From Anaerolineales bacterium (GTDB lineage Bacteria; Chloroflexota; Anaerolineae; Anaerolineales; E44-bin32), in contig JAUWDI010000005.1 of assembly GCA_030608865.1 (NCBI GenBank), positions 1-13,993 on the forward strand: a stretch of DNA of 13,993 nt, in the 5' to 3' direction. A model generated the notes under the pieces. That model was not told where the DNA came from. It made no database searches and saw nothing but the letters and a program-made list of their open reading frames with translations. This document shows, in pieces, positions 6,206-11,833 of this stretch (within the stretch, counting starts at the first letter, position 1; each line of letters starts with the position of its first letter). The position numbers were made by a program, and so were the translations under genes.

Positions 6206-6841
6206 GTGGAACGCAACAACGAGCAGTGGATTTCCGATCTGCGTTCACCAGGGAGTGCACAAGATGAAGCCCTGGAGGATTTGCGTATCAAGATACGGAA
6301 GGGACTGCCGTATTCACTCTCAAAATGGCTGACCCCATCAGACCCGAATTTCGACGCACTGGCCGACGAAGTTGTTCAGGAGACCCTGCTGCGAGTATTA
6401 GATCACATCGAGTCTTTCGAGGGCCGTAGCAAATTCACGACCTGGGCGCATAAGATAGCGGTTCGGATAGCGCTCACGGAGTTAAGACGCAAACGCTGGG
6501 AAGATGTCTCTCTCGATGAATTAGTACACGGAGATGATGGAGTATCGGGGTTTGACCGAATCGCGGGGATGACTCCCGATCCAGATCTCTCCGCCGAGCA
6601 AGTTGACATCATGGGGCGAATCCAGCAAGTTATCCAGGATGAACTGTCTGAGAAGCAGAGAACTGCGCTGCTCGCCATCGGTGTACACGGTATGCCGATT
6701 GAAGAAGTGGCGCGCAGGATGAATATGAAACGCAACGCACTATACAAACTCTTGCATGATGCCCGGCTGCGGTTAAAGAAAAGTATGGCAGCTGAGGGAT
6801 TGAACCCTGAGGAGATCCTTGCCGCGTTTGAGCAAGGGTAA
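6206..6841 (+). CDS. ECF-type RNA polymerase sigma factor
   Basis: A 211-residue sigma factor with only regions 2 and 4. Region 2 covers about residues 22-98: LADEVVQETLLRVLDHIESF is the 2.1/2.2 helix, GRSKFTTWAHKIAVRIALTE the 2.3/2.4 part, and LRRKRW closes it. Region 4 covers about 137-193, with LSEKQRTALLAIGVHGMPIE and a helix-turn-helix ARRMNMKRNALYKLLHDAR. The linker (100-136) is acidic. The GTG start at 6206 has AGGA 7 nt upstream. The zinc-finger anti-sigma gene begins shortly after the stop, so the pair is probably co-transcribed and closed by the terminator at 7153-7180. Its target promoters are not known; the membrane-protein cluster that follows is a natural suspect but is unproven. 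Confidence 0.92.
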   Translation: MERNNEQWISDLRSPGSAQDEALEDLRIKIRKGLPYSLSKWLTPSDPNFDALADEVVQETLLRVLDHIESFEGRSKFTTWAHKIAVRIALTELRRKRWEDVSLDELVHGDDGVSGFDRIAGMTPDPDLSAEQVDIMGRIQQVIQDELSEKQRTALLAIGVHGMPIEEVARRMNMKRNALYKLLHDARLRLKKSMAAEGLNPEEILAAFEQG

Positions 6842-6902
6842 GAAATCACCTCGCTGCATTGTCAAAGGAAAAGATAGAATTCTGATGAAGGACACTGGTA
6901 GG

Positions 6903-7121
6903 ATGCTCAAGAAATTACTCGGGATGGTCGAGAAGACCAATGAGCAGGAAATGGACTGCGCAGAGGTCTTCGAAGTGCTGGACATCTACGCTGAGGCGAT
7001 GGTGCGCGGCGAAGATACGTCCGAGATGCTCCCAAAGGTAAAACACCACATCGAGATGTGCCGTGATTGCTTCGAGGAGTACGAAGCGCTAGTGCGCATC
7101 CTTGAAAGCCCTGATCTATAA
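6903..7121 (+). CDS. Short cytoplasmic zinc-finger anti-sigma factor (ZAS-like)
   Basis: About 72 residues from the ATG at 6903; an ATG at 6885 would add 6. The core has a Cys (QEMDCAEVFEVLDIYAEA) followed by HHIEMCRDC, which is the H-x3-C-x2-C motif of zinc-binding anti-sigma domains, and a helical tail (FEEYEALVRIL). There is no membrane segment, unlike many anti-sigma factors, so it should act in the cytoplasm, possibly as a redox or metal sensor. AAGGA lies 10 nt before the 6903 ATG. It follows the ECF gene by 61 nt. The family call rests on motif, size and neighbour. Confidence 0.78.
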   Translation: MLKKLLGMVEKTNEQEMDCAEVFEVLDIYAEAMVRGEDTSEMLPKVKHHIEMCRDCFEEYEALVRILESPDL

Positions 7122-7152
7122 TCAACCAGTTTCCTGAGCCACGATAGTTCAA

Positions 7153-7180
7153 GCTCGGTGCGTCAGCACCGGGCTTTTTT
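7153..7180 (+). terminator. Rho-independent terminator after the sigma/anti-sigma pair
   Basis: GCTCGGTGC (7153-7161) pairs with GCACCGGGC (7166-7174) around GTCA, followed by six T (7175-7180). It separates the sigma/anti-sigma unit from the membrane-protein cluster. Confidence 0.92.
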
Positions 7181-7376
7181 CGTTCTCATCGATTGTATGT
7201 AGCAACCAGGCAGCTCATTTTCGGCTACACATATCCTCATTCCCACCCCCTCCTACAAATCCACGCTCTGAGAAGTTCGAAGCTGCAACCCGAAAAGTAA
7301 GACAGATCGTAAGCAAGGCGTCTACGAGGGTGAACCTTGGTAGCAGCTTCAGCGCCAAAAAGCCTGGGAGGTAGTT

Positions 7377-7556
7377 ATGGTTGGTCTAATTATCGTTCTT
7401 GCCGTAGTTGTAACCGCTGCGGGTTTTATTTGGGTGCGTATCAGTGGCTCACCCGGGCTCGTGCGGGATCCCGTTCGAATTCCTGTCCGCATCGACGAGG
7501 AGCCGCCTGTGCGACGGATCCATGTCGAAATCCGCTCGAATTCCTACTGGCGCTAA
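7377..7556 (+). CDS. 59-aa single-pass membrane protein, unknown
   Basis: A short gene with a strong ribosome site (GGGAGG 5 nt before the ATG). The product starts with a clean membrane segment, MVGLIIVLAVVVTAAGFIWV (residues 1-20). About 39 polar residues follow, rich in Arg, Pro and Glu (RISGSPGLVRDPVRIPVRID, then EEPPVRRIHVEIRSN), ending YWR. The tail alternates beta-prone V-R-I-x steps. I recognise no family. It is the first gene after the terminator at 7153-7180 and about 120 nt ahead of the paralogous membrane-protein genes, so it probably belongs to their transcript. A longer open frame in another register (7337-7663) overlaps it but lacks a ribosome site and protein-like composition. 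Confidence 0.65.
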   Translation: MVGLIIVLAVVVTAAGFIWVRISGSPGLVRDPVRIPVRIDEEPPVRRIHVEIRSNSYWR

Positions 7557-7604
7557 TTGCGAGAGTTGCTCTTTCCTATAACGTTGATTCGAGAAAGGAG
7601 TCAG

Positions 7605-7676
7605 ATGGTCACTACAGTTCGGTCTCATATTTCAAATCAAGATCAGAAGGGTTCAATTGCTAAAAGGAGGCTCTAA
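7605..7676 (+). CDS. 23-aa microprotein or leader peptide, coupled to the next gene
   Basis: An ATG at 7605 preceded by AAAGGAG (4 nt spacing) opens a 23-codon frame, MVTTVRSHISNQDQKGSIAK then RRL. Its TAA shares an A with the ATG of the next gene (TAATG), and its last codons, AAAAGGAGGCTC, supply the ribosome site of that gene. This is the arrangement expected for termination-reinitiation coupling. It may be a real basic microprotein or a leader that controls translation of the membrane protein. There is no homology to judge by. Confidence 0.45.
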   Translation: MVTTVRSHISNQDQKGSIAKRRL

Positions 7677-8395
7677 TGCAGAAGTTAATCGGAAAAATGG
7701 CACGCATGTACCCGTTATTCATCCTGATGGGGTTCATGATCGTGATTACCGCCTTTGTCATAGGATATCTGAACTCACAGGCGGCAGCAGCGTATTTCGC
7801 TGAATCCAAAGCGGTTCGTGAGACGACGTTGATGGCGCAGCGAGCGACGATCGAAAGTGTTGGGCTATGGCTGCCTTACTTCAAGTTCCTGGGCATCGGT
7901 TTGATTCTGAGCGGTATCGTAATGGCCTTGAGGGTCATCATCGATGCACTTAAAGGCGCCGGAAACCAGGTGCTTGCAAATCTTCCCGAAGGTAAGCGGC
8001 CTGCTTTACCCGCGACGCCTTGGTATGGATTGTGGATGCCGGTAGTAATGATGCTCGGATTGACGATGTTTATCGTCGCTTTGATCGTCAGTATAGATCT
8101 CGCCGGGATTGCTCAAGCGCTCTTCGCTCACCCGCTACCGGTGATCGACGCAGCCGGGGCAGGGTCCGCGTTGCTCGTACAGGTTCAGGCCATCCATTCA
8201 ACACTGGCGTGGCTGATACCGCTGAAGTTCTTCGCTATAGCGACAGAATTCCTCGCGATCGCTATGGGCTTGAGCACGATCATCTACATATTAAGCAACC
8301 AGACTGAGATGATAGACAAAGGCATCCAGCTCGGGCGATCAATGAGGCAGGGGAACGCCAAAGTTGAGAATAAGCGCGAGCAGGTACCGGCGTAG
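7676..8395 (+). CDS. Repeat-unit membrane protein A (two units), unknown family
   Basis: A 239-residue protein with four hydrophobic segments (about 11-33, 67-90, 119-141, 181-206). It is two diverged copies of a two-segment unit. Unit 1 runs from MYPLFILMGF through SKAVRET to LWLPYFKFLGIGLI. Unit 2 runs from WMPVVMMLGLTMFIVALIV through AGAGSALLVQ to WLIPLKFFAIATEFLAIAMG. The loop between the membrane segments (30-40 residues) has the KAVRE/GSALL signature also found in the two following proteins. The C-terminus is a charged tail (RSMRQGNAKVENKREQVPA). I recognise no family and no catalytic or binding motif. The start is coupled to the 23-aa frame upstream and has AGGAGG 5 nt before the ATG. 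Confidence 0.8.
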   Translation: MQKLIGKMARMYPLFILMGFMIVITAFVIGYLNSQAAAAYFAESKAVRETTLMAQRATIESVGLWLPYFKFLGIGLILSGIVMALRVIIDALKGAGNQVLANLPEGKRPALPATPWYGLWMPVVMMLGLTMFIVALIVSIDLAGIAQALFAHPLPVIDAAGAGSALLVQVQAIHSTLAWLIPLKFFAIATEFLAIAMGLSTIIYILSNQTEMIDKGIQLGRSMRQGNAKVENKREQVPA

Positions 8396-8435
8396 ATAAA
8401 GGTTTGATTGTTTCCGAAATAAAGGAGTTAAAACG

Positions 8436-8807
8436 ATGGCTACAATTAATGAACCAAAAAAAGCCTGGCAGTTACGAGTATATCCATTCTTCACCCTGTT
8501 AGGTTGGGTGTTAATCACGATTTCGTTCATCATCGGCCTAGTCGTGCTGTCTTCCAGCGCAGCCAACTATTGGGGGGAGAACGCAAAGGCAGTTCGCGAT
8601 GCAGCCGAGGTAGGCTCTGCGCTGTTGGGCCAGCTAAGTATTCTCACTGTCACGTCCCTTTGGTTAGAACCGCTGGCTTTTCTGGGTGTGGCTGCTTTCA
8701 TGGTCGGAATTGCACTTGAGTTTTCGTCCATCCCTAAGTTACTCGACAATCGTGGACACGTCATGGGGCTTTGTTTCCCCTTGATCGTGAAGCAGAGCGG
8801 CGAGTAG
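8436..8807 (+). CDS. Repeat-unit membrane protein B (single unit, half-length)
   Basis: A 123-residue paralogue of A and C holding only one unit. It has segment 1 at about 17-38 (FFTLLGWVLITISFIIGLVV), a loop with NAKAVRDAAEVGSALLGQLS, segment 2 at about 78-100 (LEPLAFLGVAAFMVGIALEF), and a short tail. In A and C a second unit follows at this point; here the protein stops after GHVMGLCFPLIVKQSGE. It could be a genuine single-unit member or a gene that lost its second half. A good ribosome site (AAAGGAG, 8 nt) and the intact frame favour a functional gene. It is 40 nt after A and 27 nt before C. Confidence 0.75.
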   Translation: MATINEPKKAWQLRVYPFFTLLGWVLITISFIIGLVVLSSSAANYWGENAKAVRDAAEVGSALLGQLSILTVTSLWLEPLAFLGVAAFMVGIALEFSSIPKLLDNRGHVMGLCFPLIVKQSGE

Positions 8808-8834
8808 GCAGCAGGAGCTAAAGGAGAAATTAAA

Positions 8835-9566
8835 ATGGCAAACGTAAATCTTCCTGAAGAAAAAGCACGCTTTCCTTTCAATATGATCGAGAGCATGATG
8901 CCGATGTACCCGATGATCGCCGTAATGGGTTGGATGTTCGTAGGGATCGCATTCCTGGTCGGGTTATTCACCCTGGCGCCTGCGCAATCCGCGTTTTTCT
9001 CGGACGCGAAAGCCGTGCGCGAAGCGGCAGAAGCGGGTTCACTCTTTGTGAATGCGAACGTCACCTCTCATGTTATCGAAGCCTGGGTTCCGCAGTTTAA
9101 GTTTTTGGGGCTCGGCCTGGGTTTGATGGCCATTACGATGGCTCTTGGGATTATCGCTAAGAAACTTCGCATCATGGGCATGACGATCACAGGGCATATG
9201 TCATCCAGTTTCCGACCACCCATGCCGCCCGTTCCTGGGCAAGTACGCTGGTTTCAGCTCAGCACTTTGATGGGTGTGATGATCCTTATCGGTACCCTGA
9301 TCGTCGGCATTGTTCTGGCGACAGGTGTCGTTCCGTCCTATTGGAATCACTCGATTTCCAATGTATTGAATCAGGCTCAACCGGGGTCTGCGTTGTTAGC
9401 GCAACTCGGCGTGGTCAAGTCGTTCCATTTCTGGTTGAACCCGTTGCGATTGGTGGGCATGTCCTTCCTGTTCACCGCCATTACGATCGCACTGGCTGTG
9501 ATCGTTAGTACATTACGACAACAGGCGAAACTGCTGGTTGGTTTCTTCTATCAAGCCAGCAGCTAA
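8835..9566 (+). CDS. Repeat-unit membrane protein C (two units), unknown family
   Basis: A 243-residue paralogue of A. Hydrophobic segments lie at about 25-47, 88-110, 142-164 and 203-226. Unit 1: MYPMIAVMGWMFVGIAFLVG, DAKAVREAAEAGSLF, AWVPQFKFLGLGLGLMAI. Unit 2: LSTLMGVMILIGTLIVGIVL, QAQPGSALLAQL, FWLNPLRLVGMSFLFTAITI. The middle linker is Pro-rich (FRPPMPPVPGQ). The strongest motif, KAVRE-AAEAGS, is shared with B and partly with A. The function is unknown. The gene has AAGGAG upstream and is closed by the hairpin at 9655-9681, so the three paralogues share a transcript. Confidence 0.82.
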   Translation: MANVNLPEEKARFPFNMIESMMPMYPMIAVMGWMFVGIAFLVGLFTLAPAQSAFFSDAKAVREAAEAGSLFVNANVTSHVIEAWVPQFKFLGLGLGLMAITMALGIIAKKLRIMGMTITGHMSSSFRPPMPPVPGQVRWFQLSTLMGVMILIGTLIVGIVLATGVVPSYWNHSISNVLNQAQPGSALLAQLGVVKSFHFWLNPLRLVGMSFLFTAITIALAVIVSTLRQQAKLLVGFFYQASS

Positions 9567-9948
9567 GCGAGAGGGAAGAAAGTAAGAATTCCGCCAATCA
9601 CACCGTCAAAGGTTCAAGAGCGGCGAATATTCTCCCTCTTCTTCTCCTCCTATCAAAGCCCCGGGTAAGTCCCGGGGCTTTGTGTTTATTAGACATAGAG
9701 GCACAGATTAGGAGGGGGAGAAGAGAATGTATTGAAGGTTGGATACGGTTATTTCTTCATATTTGCTCTGTGGAATTGCCCGCACCGGTAACCTCGCAAC
9801 CTCAGCCGGGTGCGCTCAAGTAAGATTTCGATGTGTTTCCATGTCTAATGGAGGATGGTCGAACGGATCTTATCGTCAATAAAGAAACCCTTAGTTCTTT
9901 GAACAGGCACTCAGGAGCTAAGTTAACAAAATTAGAGGAGTTCAACTG
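9567..9948 (+). other. Intergenic region before thioredoxin
   Basis: 382 bp with no credible gene. It holds the terminator of the membrane-protein cluster (9655-9681). A possible hairpin with one bulge lies near 9780-9813 (CGCACCGG and CCGGGTGCG), and a small one at 9881-9900 (AAAGAA and TTCTTT). I find no convincing promoter boxes for trxA, though one must lie here if the terminator is efficient. Confidence 0.35.
9655..9681 (+). terminator. Terminator of the membrane-protein cluster
   Basis: AAAGCCCCGGG (9655-9665) pairs perfectly with CCCGGGGCTTT (9671-9681) around TAAGT, followed by a T-rich stretch. The 11-bp stem is strong and could work in both directions. Confidence 0.85.
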
Positions 9949-10302
9949 ATGGAGACGAAACCAATTCACATCACCGATGCCGAGTTCGAGGAGAAGGTTC
10001 TTAATGCGGATCTGCCGGTTTTGGTAGATTTCTGGGCGCCTTGGTGCGGACCATGCCGCATGATCGCTCCGCTCCTGGATAATATCGCCGAGGATTATGC
10101 AGGCAGGGTCCTGGTAGCCAAAGTCAACACCGACGAAAACGCCGATCAGGCGATGCATTATGGAGTTCAGGGCATACCGACGCTGCTGGTATTCTCGGGT
10201 GGCGAGCTCATCCGCGAGCACGTCGGTGTGGTGCCTGAGCCGCATCTTCGTGAGCTTGTCGACGAGGTACTTGAAATCGCCATGGAAACAACTCCCAGCT
10301 AA
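9949..10302 (+). CDS. trxA: Thioredoxin
   Basis: A 117-residue thioredoxin, a small cytosolic protein-disulfide reductase. The active site is W-CGPC (Trp32, Cys33, Cys36) within VLVDFWAPWCGPC. The cis-Pro is Pro77 in GVQGIPTLLVF, and KVNTDEN and the C-terminal helix are as expected. The length is slightly above the usual 105-110 because of an extra C-terminal tail. GAGGAG lies 8 nt before the ATG. It is a stand-alone unit ended by the hairpin at 10315-10369. It is probably a general housekeeping reductant; a link with the zinc anti-sigma factor (Cys-based) is possible but not shown. Confidence 0.97.
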   Translation: METKPIHITDAEFEEKVLNADLPVLVDFWAPWCGPCRMIAPLLDNIAEDYAGRVLVAKVNTDENADQAMHYGVQGIPTLLVFSGGELIREHVGVVPEPHLRELVDEVLEIAMETTPS

Positions 10303-10314
10303 TTATTCAAGAAC

Positions 10315-10369
10315 AAACCCCTTCTCTTTTGCATGGCCGATACAAATCGGCTTGCGGGAAGGGGTTTTT
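10315..10369. terminator. Shared bidirectional terminator between trxA and the aminotransferase gene
   Basis: AAACCCCTTC (10315-10324) pairs with GAAGGGGTTT (10358-10367). An inner stem, GCCGAT and ATCGGC, lies at 10336-10351. On the plus strand five T follow the outer arm (10365-10369). The two flanking genes converge, so it can serve both. Confidence 0.75.
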
Positions 10370-10470
10370 GTTTTAACAAGCGACAAGTGCCAACGCTCAT
10401 CCCGACAAATGCGCTGAAAATCTCAGAACAAGGTGATCTGAATGCCGAATGGAGTTGATGCTCCACGAGC

Positions 10471-11298
10471 TCAAATTGGTTCGATGTTCTCTTCAACCCA
10501 GGAGTTGTACCTCCGCGTTATTTCCAGTGTGAATGGTCCTGGTCTACCCTCCCCGATAACGTGGTTGTCAATTTTCACGATGGGGACCACGCCTCTGCTG
10601 CTGCTTGATAAGAATGCCTCCTGTAGAGACGGGAGATCTTCAATCGTGACAGGGTGTAGATGTGAAGGAAGCAGGTCAGGCGTGACATCCAGGATGATTT
10701 TACGTGTGATCCCGAAGAGGATCTTATCGCCCGCTGTCCACAGTTTTTCATTTTTTACAGCGTAGAAGTTGCTGCTAAAACCTTCGAGCAGCTCGCCCCT
10801 CGAATTGCAAACGATTCCCTCGTAGATATGTTCTGGAAGCGCCTCGTTCGCCTCGGCCCTTAATCCAATCCAGGCATTGGTTTTGGCGCGTGGGTTTGGA
10901 CGGGTGATGCAATGCGCAGCGACTTCAGCTCCATTCATTAGTATCTCGGTTGGGACCTCTTTGAGCGATTCAGCCGCGAGAAGGATTTGATTCGGGTTAT
11001 CGCGGGAGATGGTTAAGCGGAAGCGTGCATTTTCATAGCCACCAGCCGCAAGAGTATCTCGCAGCGCTTCGCGCAAACCCACACGATCCAACTGTAAGGG
11101 TATTGATTCCAACGCTGCGGATTCTTCAAGTCGATCTAAATGCGCGTCCAGCATCACGGTCTTCGTTGTGTAATATGTCCGTGAGACGGTGTAGATTCCG
11201 GCAGGCTCAAGCCTATTAAGATCATCGAGCGAGTGGACTTTATAGGGTGCATCGATCAGGCGTTGATCTTCAAGTAAAAGCTTGGTTGGTATGATCAT
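10471..11298 (-). CDS. Class IV PLP-dependent aminotransferase (BCAT / D-amino acid / ADC-lyase superfamily)
   Basis: A 275-residue fold-type IV PLP enzyme. The PLP-binding Lys is Lys139 in RPNPRAKTNAW. Glu172 in GELLEGFSSNF is the conserved Glu that contacts the pyridine nitrogen, and SSSSRGVVPIVKID matches the phosphate-binding loop of the family (usual form TSTTRE). The N-terminal small domain has an Arg in YTVSRTYYTTKTVMLDAHLDR at the family position. Substrate cannot be decided: branched-chain amino acids, D-alanine and 4-amino-4-deoxychorismate are all used by relatives. The weak GAGGTG is 13 nt from the ATG. It stands alone, convergent with trxA. Confidence 0.85.
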   Translation of the reverse strand: MIIPTKLLLEDQRLIDAPYKVHSLDDLNRLEPAGIYTVSRTYYTTKTVMLDAHLDRLEESAALESIPLQLDRVGLREALRDTLAAGGYENARFRLTISRDNPNQILLAAESLKEVPTEILMNGAEVAAHCITRPNPRAKTNAWIGLRAEANEALPEHIYEGIVCNSRGELLEGFSSNFYAVKNEKLWTAGDKILFGITRKIILDVTPDLLPSHLHPVTIEDLPSLQEAFLSSSSRGVVPIVKIDNHVIGEGRPGPFTLEITRRYNSWVEENIEPI

Positions 11299-11833
11299 CG
11301 GCGGGCAATGGCACCTCGGATGTGACTTCTAGTATTTATCGAAACCGTGATTTCTGACCGGATCAAGGGTTCCCCCAATCCCTCACAGAAATGAGAACAA
11401 ACCCCATTGTATCTGCAATTTGCGGCAATCAAGGAGAATATGCCATCTTTGACTCGTGGGTTACAAGCTTATGTTGTTTTGTGCATGGCCTGCGGTACCG
11501 CAGCGCTCACGAGTGAGATTCGGGTTGCTCAGATCGTCTGAATTGGTGAGCGGACGAGAACTATCCGTCTGGCGCGGATTCCTGGCCCTTAATCCATGAA
11601 TCTGCTTCAAAAAAGTTGCTGTGAGCAGTTCGAGGGTTAGTGATAAGATACATTATCCCGGTCTTCAGCTCGGCCGTGACCAGCTTAAAACACGAGGCAA
11701 ATCAACCTATTGCATCAACTGGTCATCGCCGCGCGTTCCAGGTGTCAACTGCCAATCGGATTGCGTGCGATTAATGCCTGCGAAGCGCTGAGAGCGGGAA
11801 CTTCGCAACAATAACGGGAAGGGTGAAGGAAGC
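11299..11833. other. Divergent intergenic region before the glucan synthase-like gene
   Basis: 535 bp between divergent genes. The only coding hint is a 33-codon frame at 11440-11541 preceded by AAGGAG, MPSLTRGLQAYVVLCMACGT and 13 more residues. It is partly hydrophobic and could be a remnant of a larger membrane-protein start or chance. I find no convincing promoter boxes, tRNA or repeats. A weak AT-rich patch near 11640-11658 could serve the downstream gene. Confidence 0.35.

Noticed and set aside
6053..7312. GATCGTAA present upstream of both the sigma gene (6053) and the membrane cluster (7306) as a possible ECF -10 element
   Set aside because: Only the second copy has an AAC-like -35 upstream, and at 18 nt the spacing is long; no consistent two-block motif.
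7337..7663. 108-codon open frame on the plus strand
   Set aside because: No ribosome site, Cys/Arg/Ser-rich composition, and it overlaps the 59-aa frame that has a strong ribosome site and a clear membrane segment.
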